Source: Thermoflexales bacterium (lineage in GTDB: Bacteria > Chloroflexota > Anaerolineae > Fen-1058). Taken from it: a stretch of DNA of 27,060 bases. The stretch lies in contig JAFGFO010000140.1 of the NCBI GenBank assembly GCA_016931085.1, forward strand, positions 1 to 27,060, given 5' to 3'. A program made the translations under genes and the position numbers. Positions 15,885 to 23,115 of the stretch are shown one piece after another; position 1 is the stretch's first letter, and each line of letters opens with the position of its first letter. The notes under the pieces are model-generated. The model was given only the letters and a program-made list of their open reading frames with translations, did not search any database and had not been told where the DNA came from.

Positions 15885-15910
15885 AGGGGCAGGCACGGGG
15901 GTCTGCCCCT
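15885..15910. repeat. REP-like palindrome between convergent genes
   Basis: Arms AGGGGCAG (15885-15892) and CTGCCCCT (15903-15910) flank a 10-nt G-rich centre. There is no T run, so it is not a standard intrinsic terminator, though it may block transcription from both sides. From memory, GGGGCAG...CTGCCCC palindromes of this style recur between genes in Chloroflexota and some cyanobacteria. Confidence 0.65.
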
Positions 15911-15941
15911 ACGCCTCAACCACATTGGGTCACACCAAGAT

Positions 15942-17054
15942 TTAGGCCCGCCACAGCTCGACGCCCTCGCCCAGGCTGAAATCCAGCTCGATCCACAAGG
16001 CCGTCCGCGCCGGCACGCTTGGCCCCCCGGCCTGTCCATCATCGCCGGCCAGCCCCAAGGCCTGGGGCAGCGGGAGACTTTCCAGGTGGCTGAAATTCAC
16101 CTGGTACGCCTCTTTGAGCACCCCGCCCTTGCGAAAGGCCTGCACGCGCGCGCGGGCCTCCACGATGGCCTGGTAACACGCGCGCCGCGTGTCGGCCGCA
16201 GCGCGGAATTGCTTCAAAAAGACCAGCGGCACATCCGGGCCGGAGAGATCAGGCGGGGGCGTTGGGGTGAGGGTCTCGGCGCCAGCCCCCAACACCTTCT
16301 CCAGCCTGGCCCGCAGCTCGTCCCAACTGCCCAAGCCAACCTGCTCCTCCTCCGCGCCCGTCTCGCCGGCCTGGCGAATCTCCAGCAATCGCTGCAGCTT
16401 GCCCTCCGCCGCAGGTCCAAAGCGCTCGAAGCCCCACACGTCGAGGCTCAACTCGGGCCGGTCCATACGGGCCGGCTTTTCAAAGCATCCGAAGGTCTTG
16501 GGGAAGCCGTACACCTCGCGGCCGGTGGCGATCGCGTAGGGGTTATCCACGAACAGGTAGGGCAAGAACCAGGCGATGTGATCGGGCATCCACACCCCTG
16601 CCAGGCGTCTGTGGGCGAGCGTGGGCAGCCAAAAGCTCAGCTCGGCCTCGCGCATCCAACCCAGCTCCCGGTCGCGCTCGTCCAGGGACGACACGATCAT
16701 GTCGGCGAAGAGCAGCAGCACGTAGGGGGCCAGCGGGGTGTAATGAACCTGCCCGCCTGCAGGGGCATTGAGGCAGCGCTCGCACAACTGGCTCAACGTC
16801 CCACCATCGGCGTCCAGCACCAAGGCCGCGATGTTGGCCTGGCGCTGCAAGTAGGGGCCGCGGAACACGGGCCAGCCCAGGCCGTCGTCCACGTACAGGG
16901 GGGGCTCTTTTGAGGACAGGCTGGCTTGCGGCGTGCAGCCGGCGGCGGCGGCGGCGCCCAGCGCCCCGCCCAGCCCGCCTCCCAGCACGTGCAGGAAGCG
17001 GCGCCGGGACAGAGAGGGGTGGGTATCAGACTTGAGCTTGCGGTTGGTCGGCAT
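15942..17054 (-). CDS. Tat-exported lipoprotein related to acetoacetate decarboxylase
   Basis: A protein of 370 aa. The N-terminus has a twin-arginine signal SRRRFLH (16-22), a Gly/Ala-rich hydrophobic region and a lipobox ending AAAGC (Cys40), so it is probably exported folded and lipid-anchored. The rest resembles the acetoacetate decarboxylase family: HRRLAGVWMPDHIAWFLPYL and the hallmark GREVYGFPK (178-186). Lys186 aligns with the Schiff-base lysine, but the next residue is Thr instead of the second Lys of classical enzymes. Activity on acetoacetate is therefore doubtful. A Schiff-base aldolase/dehydratase activity or a binding role is possible. Export of this fold is unusual. The promoter at 17062-17090 places the start site at or next to the ATG, suggesting a leaderless transcript. 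It converges on the FAD gene. Confidence 0.85.
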   Translation of the reverse strand: MPTNRKLKSDTHPSLSRRRFLHVLGGGLGGALGAAAAAGCTPQASLSSKEPPLYVDDGLGWPVFRGPYLQRQANIAALVLDADGGTLSQLCERCLNAPAGGQVHYTPLAPYVLLLFADMIVSSLDERDRELGWMREAELSFWLPTLAHRRLAGVWMPDHIAWFLPYLFVDNPYAIATGREVYGFPKTFGCFEKPARMDRPELSLDVWGFERFGPAAEGKLQRLLEIRQAGETGAEEEQVGLGSWDELRARLEKVLGAGAETLTPTPPPDLSGPDVPLVFLKQFRAAADTRRACYQAIVEARARVQAFRKGGVLKEAYQVNFSHLESLPLPQALGLAGDDGQAGGPSVPARTALWIELDFSLGEGVELWRA

Positions 17055-17061
17055 CCCCGCC

Positions 17062-17090
17062 AGTATACACTAACACTCCTCGTCGCGCAA
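17062..17090 (-). promoter_or_regulatory. Promoter of the decarboxylase-like gene, probably leaderless
   Basis: On the minus strand: -35 TTGCGC (17090-17085), 17-bp spacer, -10 TATACT (17067-17062). Only 7 nt separate the -10 box from the ATG at 17054, so transcription would begin at or one base before the start codon. Confidence 0.55.
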
Positions 17091-17103
17091 GGCACACTAC
17101 GGA

Positions 17104-19020
17104 TCAAGCAGCTTTTCCCGGAAACCAGACGATCATCTCTCCTGGTCCACGATGTGACCATGCGTAGTAGGGAATAGCTACTAATTTTCTGGTTTTCCCA
17201 GATTTGTCCGACACCTTTCCCGTTATGACAGTGACCCCACCCAACAAATCCTGCTGACAGCGGCGGTCGAAGACGACCGCACCAAGTTCGGCATCGTCGG
17301 GAATCACGAGATCGAGAACGTGCCCATCGTTATCGACCCCTTCAGCACAGTAAACGAGTGGGCCGCGGACCAGGGCGACCTTGTTGCGGTTTTCTGCCAC
17401 TTGCTCGTGGGACACGACCCGGCGGACCGGCATGGGGAGATTCAGCTCGACGATGTCCCCTTTCGACCATTCCCGATCGATGACGGCAAATCCCTTTTCC
17501 ATATGGAGATCGATGGCCTGGCCGTTCAATTTGAGCGTGACATTTTCCGGGCTTGCATTCAAATAAGCATATAAATCGTTGGGCAGCGGCCAGGCTGACG
17601 TCCAGCCAGGGATACGGATATTCACCGCGAATCTCGCATTGGTCTCAGGATTTAGCTCGATAACGATCTTCCCTTCCCATGGATACAGCGTTTCCTGAGT
17701 GATCTCTACAGTAGTATGATCCATTTGGACATGGGCCTTGCCGCTCATAAAAAGATTGACGTACAGCGAATTGTTTCGAACGGCATAGACATAACCGGGC
17801 ACTGAGGGGATAAAACGCATGATGTTTGACGGGCAACAAGAGCAATCAAACCATGGTTGTCGAGTCAATGCGCCCATATTAAACGCGTATTTTCCGTCTG
17901 ACTCCAGGCAATTGGGATAGAAAAACAAGTCGCCACTCAGCGCCACGCCCGATATCATGCCGTTGTAGAGACTGCGTTCCAGGACGTCGATATATTTAGC
18001 ATGGCCGTGCAATAAAAACATGCGATGGTTCCAGTAGATATTTCCGATGGCGGCGCAGGTTTCATTATAAGCTGTCAGGTTCGGCAGTTCGTAATCGTCA
18101 CCAAAAGCTTCGCCTTGATGGCGAGCGCCGATGCCGCCTGTGAGGTACAACTTTTTGGAGACCACATTTTCCCACAGGCGATCGATCGCATTCAAATAAC
18201 TCGCATCGTGCATAATGCCGGCGATATCGGCCATCCCGGTGTACATATAGACGGCCCGTACAGCGTGCCCGACCGCTTCATCTTGTTCGACGACTGGCTT
18301 ATGGTCCTGGCTGTATGGGCCAGAAAGCTCGCGCCCCCCCTCAGCATTACCTCGTTGATCCAGAAAGAACTTGGCCATATCGAGATATTTTTGTTGCTGT
18401 GTGATTTTGTATAATTTTACCAGGCCAGTTTCAATAATCTGGTGGCCGGGGACGTCGAGTTTTTTGCCGGGACCGAAAGTCTCGACAATGAGATCGGCAC
18501 TTTTTAACGCGATGTTGAGGAGATTTGACTTGCCGGTCGCATAATAGTGAGCGTAAGTGGCCTCGTACAGATGCCCCAAATTGTATAGTTCATGACTGAA
18601 TCTCAAGTAATACCAACGCGGGCCTGGTTTAACCCAGGCGGCCGGGCTTGTATTGGGGCTGATCGTCTTCCAGGTGCAGAGATAGCCGTCCTCCTCCTGT
18701 GCTGCAGCAATTTTCCGGATAATATCATCCATATAGCACTCCAGCTCGTGGTCAGGATAGGTGGATAGGGAATAGGAAGCGCCTTCGATGATCTTATAGA
18801 CGTCAGAATCGTCAAAAGGCATTTTCCCTTCATACTCTCCGTCGAGCAGGCCGCCCGCTTTCTCAAAGTTTCTTATTCTCCCCTCTTCTTCGCATTTCTT
18901 AAAGCCGAATGGAATGGTGACGGCTCTGTTGGTTTCGATGCGCCTGGCCCAGAAATCGTCTGTAAGTGTTACATCTACCAATGAGATAGGCGTGATCAAA
19001 TAACCCAATTGCGTATTCAT
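17104..19020 (-). CDS. GH127-family beta-L-arabinofuranosidase-like glycosidase
   Basis: A glycoside hydrolase of 638 aa (formerly DUF1680), typical length for GH127. The (alpha/alpha)-barrel runs from the N-terminus to about residue 400 and beta-sandwich domains follow. Zinc/catalytic positions known from HypBA1 are matched: Glu320 and Cys322 in AYNETCAAIG, and Cys395-Cys396 in FDCSCCPSN. This supports release of terminal beta-L-arabinofuranose from plant glycoproteins or arabinan-type glycans. No secretion signal is seen, so it should be cytoplasmic. There is no linked transporter or sugar regulator. It has a ribosome site AAAGGA and a consensus promoter with an 80-nt leader. GC is visibly lower (some 60-base stretches near 30-50%) than in both flanks, which suggests horizontal transfer. 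Confidence 0.93.
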   Translation of the reverse strand: MNTQLGYLITPISLVDVTLTDDFWARRIETNRAVTIPFGFKKCEEEGRIRNFEKAGGLLDGEYEGKMPFDDSDVYKIIEGASYSLSTYPDHELECYMDDIIRKIAAAQEEDGYLCTWKTISPNTSPAAWVKPGPRWYYLRFSHELYNLGHLYEATYAHYYATGKSNLLNIALKSADLIVETFGPGKKLDVPGHQIIETGLVKLYKITQQQKYLDMAKFFLDQRGNAEGGRELSGPYSQDHKPVVEQDEAVGHAVRAVYMYTGMADIAGIMHDASYLNAIDRLWENVVSKKLYLTGGIGARHQGEAFGDDYELPNLTAYNETCAAIGNIYWNHRMFLLHGHAKYIDVLERSLYNGMISGVALSGDLFFYPNCLESDGKYAFNMGALTRQPWFDCSCCPSNIMRFIPSVPGYVYAVRNNSLYVNLFMSGKAHVQMDHTTVEITQETLYPWEGKIVIELNPETNARFAVNIRIPGWTSAWPLPNDLYAYLNASPENVTLKLNGQAIDLHMEKGFAVIDREWSKGDIVELNLPMPVRRVVSHEQVAENRNKVALVRGPLVYCAEGVDNDGHVLDLVIPDDAELGAVVFDRRCQQDLLGGVTVITGKVSDKSGKTRKLVAIPYYAWSHRGPGEMIVWFPGKAA

Positions 19021-19108
19021 TTTATCCTTTGTTATTCACCAGAAGCACTCGATCTATATATCCCATTCCGGGTATTTACCTTGAACTAACGCAGTCGTTC
19101 CCACCCAT

Positions 19109-19137
19109 AGTATATTCTTACTGCGCATGTCCGTCAA
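19109..19137 (-). promoter_or_regulatory. Promoter of the GH127 gene
   Basis: On the minus strand: -35 TTGACG (19137-19132), 17-bp spacer, -10 TATACT (19114-19109). The start is predicted near 19102, giving an 80-nt leader before the ATG at 19020. It is divergent from the histidine kinase promoter. Confidence 0.75.
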
Positions 19138-19166
19138 GCGAAACAGGTGAGGGGATGGGGTACCTG

Positions 19167-19195
19167 TTGTACAAATGTCCTCAGCGTAGTATAAT
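19167..19195 (+). promoter_or_regulatory. Promoter of the 7TM histidine kinase operon
   Basis: -35 TTGTAC (19167-19172), 17-bp spacer, perfect -10 TATAAT (19190-19195). The start near 19202 leaves a leader of about 16 nt with GGAG, and fixes the kinase start at 19218. Confidence 0.7.
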
Positions 19196-19217
19196 CAAGA
19201 GATATGGAGTCCCAAAC

Positions 19218-21584
19218 ATGCTTGCTGACAACGTGCAAAGCTGGAGCGTAGTGTGGCACCTGGCAATGGCCACCGCTGGTGCGATCACGGCCTTGTTGGC
19301 CCGTCAAATGTGGCAGCAGCGATCCGAGAGCCGCTTCCGGACGGTCTGGATCGCCTTTGGCAGTATCGCGTTCGCCCAATTCGTGCTGGCCGTCCTGGCC
19401 TTGGGGGCGCTCACTCCCCCACCCCTGGCGCACGCGTTGGACGGCGCCTGCGCGCTGCTCGCCGGCTGGGGCCTGGTGGCACCCTTTCTCCCCCTGCGCC
19501 AGGCTTTGGCACAGCTCCTCGCCCAGCGTGTATGGCCGTTGGTGGCTGTGCTCGCCCCGCTTTTGCTGAGTATCCCGGCCTGGCTGAGCTGGCTGGGATC
19601 ATCGACCGAACCGGGCTGGACGCTTTTGGCTTGGGGGCTGCTTAGCGCGCTAGGGACAGGGCTTGGCGCGCTTGGGCTGGCGTTGCGCTCGACGGAGCGC
19701 CGGCCGGTTCTCGTCGGCGTGCTGAGCGCGCTCAGCCTGAGCGCCTTGGTGTGGGGTCTAGGCTTCGAGCCGCTCGGCCGGGCGCTGTGGCTGGCTGCCT
19801 TTATCACGCTGCCGGTCACGATTACACGCCAGATGATGCGCGAGCTGGAAAGCGCCGAGCAAGAGCTGCAAAGCTTTAGCCAGCACGCGCTGCGCCAGAC
19901 GCAGCAACTGTTTACCCTCTTGCAGTCTAGCACGGCCCTGATTTCGACAACCGGCGTATCCGATATGTTGGGCGCAGCCGTCGAGCGCATCGCGCTGGGC
20001 ACCGGCGCCGATGTAGCGGTGGTGGCGCTGATTGGAGACGACGCCGATCAAACCTTGGGCGTGATGGCCACCTACCCTCCTCGCGCCGAGGGCTACTCGA
20101 GCGCTTTCCCGCTCGACTCTCAGCCGGCCATTGCACAAGCTGTGCGCGATAACCAACAGGCTATCCTCGATGTCCCGGCCGGGCCGGATCACCCATTGTC
20201 CAAGTTGTTGGACGAGGGGGAAATCGGGCCGGCGATGATCCAGCCTATGACAAGCCAGGATCGCACCATCGGCGTGATTGTCGTGGGCAATACCCATGAC
20301 AAGCCACTGGGCGAGGGCGCCGGGCGTCTGCTGGACGCCATGGGGGCGCAAATCGCCACGGCGCTCGAAAACATTCGCATGTACCATCACATGAACAACC
20401 AGGCCAAGAACCTGGCCCGCTTGTTGACCGTCCGTGAAGAAGAGGCCAGCCAACGGGCCGCCATCCTGGAAAGCATTGCCGACGGCGTGGTGGTGACAGA
20501 CAAAGACGACGTGATCATCCTGGCCAACGCGGCCGCTTCCAACATCCTGGGCATGTCGCGTTCCGAGCTGATCGGCAAAGTGTCCGAAAAAGTTTTCGCT
20601 TCGATCATCCCGCTGCCGTTAAGCGTGTTCCGCACCTCGGATGACGCTTCGCTGCTCGAGACCGTGCGCATGGACTTTGAGATCAGCCAGCGCTTGGTGC
20701 AAACCAGTCTGGCACCGGTGCAGACGGCTTCGGGCGAGCTGTTGGGAGTGGTGGCTGTGCTGCGCGACGTCACGCGCGAACGCCAGGCCGAGCTGGCCAA
20801 AACCGAGTTCATCGCCACGATCTCGCACGAGCTGCGCACACCGCTGACGGCGATCAAGGGCTACGCCGACTTGATGAACACCGGCGCCACCGGCGAGCTG
20901 AGCGCGACACAACAACAGTTTGTCAGCAAGATTTGCAGCCAGGCTGCCCATCTCATCCATCTGATCAACGCCGTCATCCAGTATTCCGAGCTGGAACGCG
21001 GCGGGCAGCCTGGCGCGGCCCAAGCGTTTGATATAGGCCAGACAGTTGACACGGTTTTAGAGTCGTTTCAAAAGCGGATCGAGGCAAGTGGGTTCACCGT
21101 CACGCTCAAGGTCGAGCCGGGAACGCCGCCGGCATACGCCCACCCGGAGCGCACCCGGCAAATCATTGACGAGCTGGTGAACAATGCGCTGCGCTATACG
21201 CCGGCCCCCGGCCATCTCGTGATATCACTGCGCCCCGTTTATGACGGGCTGGCCAAGCAGCCAGCCGGGGTTGCCCTGGCCGTCAGCGATACCGGCGTGG
21301 GCATCGCGCCCGAGGATATCGAGCGTGTCTTTGAACGCTTCTACCGCGCCGGCAACCCGCTGCAGGTCGAGGCGGGGGGCCTGGGGCTAGGCTTGACAGT
21401 GGCACGCGCCCTGGCCATCGCCCAGGGCGGGAAACTGTGGGCCGACAGCCCAGCCACCGAGCAGCCTGAAAGTGGCCCAGTCGAGGGCTGTCCGGGCGCC
21501 ACGTTCACGCTGCACTTGCCGATCGAGGCGGGAGCCGTGTCGCTGCGTCCAAAGAAACCGAGTCTTTTGCCTTGCACCCCATAG
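19218..21584 (+). CDS. Hybrid-sensor histidine kinase: 7TM-GAF-PAS-HisKA-HATPase
   Basis: A membrane sensor kinase of 788 aa. About seven hydrophobic helices fill residues 8-215, followed by a short coiled coil and a GAF domain (about 245-395). A second coiled coil (about 395-412) leads to a PAS domain (about 412-525, AILESIADGVVVTD). His537 is the phosphoacceptor in FIATISHELRTPL. The ATPase domain carries the N box ELVNNALRYTP (about 652), G1 DTGVGIA and G2 GGLGLGL. No receiver domain and no adjacent response regulator exist, so its partner is elsewhere. The ATG at 19218 is chosen because it has GGAG and follows the promoter. The frame is open back to 19029, but that segment contains the promoter. 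Its C-terminal tail KKPSLLPCTP is encoded partly by a palindromic repeat. It is first in a three-gene operon. Confidence 0.92.
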   Translation: MLADNVQSWSVVWHLAMATAGAITALLARQMWQQRSESRFRTVWIAFGSIAFAQFVLAVLALGALTPPPLAHALDGACALLAGWGLVAPFLPLRQALAQLLAQRVWPLVAVLAPLLLSIPAWLSWLGSSTEPGWTLLAWGLLSALGTGLGALGLALRSTERRPVLVGVLSALSLSALVWGLGFEPLGRALWLAAFITLPVTITRQMMRELESAEQELQSFSQHALRQTQQLFTLLQSSTALISTTGVSDMLGAAVERIALGTGADVAVVALIGDDADQTLGVMATYPPRAEGYSSAFPLDSQPAIAQAVRDNQQAILDVPAGPDHPLSKLLDEGEIGPAMIQPMTSQDRTIGVIVVGNTHDKPLGEGAGRLLDAMGAQIATALENIRMYHHMNNQAKNLARLLTVREEEASQRAAILESIADGVVVTDKDDVIILANAAASNILGMSRSELIGKVSEKVFASIIPLPLSVFRTSDDASLLETVRMDFEISQRLVQTSLAPVQTASGELLGVVAVLRDVTRERQAELAKTEFIATISHELRTPLTAIKGYADLMNTGATGELSATQQQFVSKICSQAAHLIHLINAVIQYSELERGGQPGAAQAFDIGQTVDTVLESFQKRIEASGFTVTLKVEPGTPPAYAHPERTRQIIDELVNNALRYTPAPGHLVISLRPVYDGLAKQPAGVALAVSDTGVGIAPEDIERVFERFYRAGNPLQVEAGGLGLGLTVARALAIAQGGKLWADSPATEQPESGPVEGCPGATFTLHLPIEAGAVSLRPKKPSLLPCTP

Positions 21585-21607
21585 GGGGAGGGAAAAACTC
21601 GGTTTCT
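21553..21607. repeat. Second copy of the AGAAACCGAG...CTCGGTTTCT element
   Basis: Arms AGAAACCGAGT (21553-21563) and ACTCGGTTTCT (21597-21607) flank a 33-nt insert. The right arm with its A run (21593-21607) is identical to the 15-bp arm at 350-364. The left arm encodes KPS near the end of the kinase, in the same frame as in the ABC gene at the left of the window. The right arm abuts the AAAGGAG ribosome site of the next gene. Confidence 0.8.
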
Positions 21608-21617
21608 AAAGGAGACT

Positions 21618-23114
21618 ATGTCACAACTCACACAGCTATTCACCACCTGGCCTGGCGACCTGGTTTATCACCTGGTCGTCCTGTTCGCCATCGAGGTCAT
21701 GGTAGGGCTGGCCATCAGCGGCAGACGTCGCTCCCAGGACACACGCTCGCTGCGGCGCGTCTTGTGGGTTGGGCTGGCCTTGAGTGGTGGCCAGGTCGTA
21801 TTGATCGGCGCTGTGTTGGTCACTCGCGTGAGTGGCATCCCGTCCATCACGGTCGCCCCTCTCCTGGAACGCTGGCTGAGCGCCGCCGGGCTGGGGCTGT
21901 TGGCCTGGGCCTTCGTGCCTCGTTGGCAAAACTCGCGCCGGGCAGTCTACGCGCTCGTCGTGGCCAACCCGCTTGTGGCCCTTTTGACCTGGGCCTTCCT
22001 GGCCCCCAACTGGTACCGGCTTGCCAGCCAGGGGGAAACGGTTAACGGGACGCCGGCGGACGTGGCCTGGGGGGTGTGGGGAGCGGGGCTGGCCGCCTTG
22101 GCCCTGGCCGGCTTGTGGAGCGGCCGGCCTGGCGGGCGCGGCGACCAATCCGAGGAGTGGGATGGGGGCTGGGGGCAAAGCCTGGCTGCTTTTGGCCTTA
22201 TTTTCGCCGCTCACCTGGCTCACACTTTTTTCACCGAGCCGGGCTTCCTGGCCGGCTGGCCTCGGCTGGCAACTTTTATCGCCTATCCGCTGCTGGCAGT
22301 CTCGGTGTACCAGCATGTGATCGATCGCCCCAGCTCAGCCTACCTGGCCAGGCCGGGCGCAGGGGGCGATCCGTGGCCGCTCTTTGAGGCACTTCAGCAA
22401 GTGGCGCTAAGCAGCGATCCAGGTGAGGCATTGCGGCAAGCGGCGGCGGCCATGCCAGCCAGCTTGCCGGGCCTGGGTCTCGTCGCCGTGGGTGTGCCAG
22501 GCGAGCAGGCCGAGACCGTCGAATTGCCCGCCGTCCGGCGTCCGGCTGCGGCGGTGGCCCGTGGCGAGACCTTCCGCCTGGACGCGCAGCCGGCCATCAA
22601 GCACGCTATTACGCACAAGCAGGGTCTGCCACTCGACTATCCGAGCGAGCCGGCGGCAGAGCTAGCCGGCTGCCTGGGCTTGGAATCGCCTATCCCGCTG
22701 TGGGTCGAGCCGATGGTTCACGCCCGGCAAGCGTTGGGGGTCCTCATCGTGGGCCAGGCTCAGGCCGAGCCTGGCTGGCCGCCTCAGCTCGTGCGAAGCA
22801 TCCAGGTACATGCCGCCCGCCTGGGCGATGCTGTATACGCCGCTCATGCGCTGCAAGCGGCCCGGCTGCACCAGGCGGAGTTGGGCCAGCAGTTGGCCCA
22901 GCTTGAAAAAAGCTCGGCCAGCTCGCAGGCCGAGGCGGGAGCTGCGCTCGAGGCCGTGCAGGTCCAATTACAGCAGGCGAAAGCCGAGCTTGAGGCGGCC
23001 CGGCGCCAAAGCGCCCAATACAGCAAGCGCGTGGATGACCTGGTTGCCCTGGTGCAGTTACAAAACGAGGTCGCCGCGCAAGCCCAAGCCGGCAAAGCGG
23101 CACAGGAGAAATAA
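21618..23114 (+). CDS. Membrane GAF/coiled-coil protein, kinase-less paralogue of the upstream sensor
   Basis: A protein of 498 aa. About seven hydrophobic segments occupy residues 15-240, a GAF-like region follows (about 250-405), and an Ala/Gln/Glu-rich coiled coil covers about 408-495. The layout and several phrases (QPAI.HA in the GAF part, VLIVG) match the N-terminal half of the preceding kinase, but the histidine-kinase domains are absent. It is probably a duplicated sensory module that lost, or never had, its output, and it may hetero-oligomerise with the kinase through the coiled coil. The ribosome site is AAAGGAG 3 nt before the ATG. It overlaps no gene and is followed after 1 nt by the LysM gene. 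No named family was recognised. Confidence 0.85.
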   Translation: MSQLTQLFTTWPGDLVYHLVVLFAIEVMVGLAISGRRRSQDTRSLRRVLWVGLALSGGQVVLIGAVLVTRVSGIPSITVAPLLERWLSAAGLGLLAWAFVPRWQNSRRAVYALVVANPLVALLTWAFLAPNWYRLASQGETVNGTPADVAWGVWGAGLAALALAGLWSGRPGGRGDQSEEWDGGWGQSLAAFGLIFAAHLAHTFFTEPGFLAGWPRLATFIAYPLLAVSVYQHVIDRPSSAYLARPGAGGDPWPLFEALQQVALSSDPGEALRQAAAAMPASLPGLGLVAVGVPGEQAETVELPAVRRPAAAVARGETFRLDAQPAIKHAITHKQGLPLDYPSEPAAELAGCLGLESPIPLWVEPMVHARQALGVLIVGQAQAEPGWPPQLVRSIQVHAARLGDAVYAAHALQAARLHQAELGQQLAQLEKSSASSQAEAGAALEAVQVQLQQAKAELEAARRQSAQYSKRVDDLVALVQLQNEVAAQAQAGKAAQEK

Positions 23115-23115
23115 C

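Noticed and set aside
19029..19217. N-terminal extension of the 7TM kinase
   Set aside because: It contains the promoter at 19167-19195 and the segment is not membrane- or domain-like. GGAG precedes the ATG at 19218.
22810..23115. Upstream extension of the LysM frame
   Set aside because: It overlaps the coding end of the preceding gene. AGGAGA and ATG at 23116 give a proper start.
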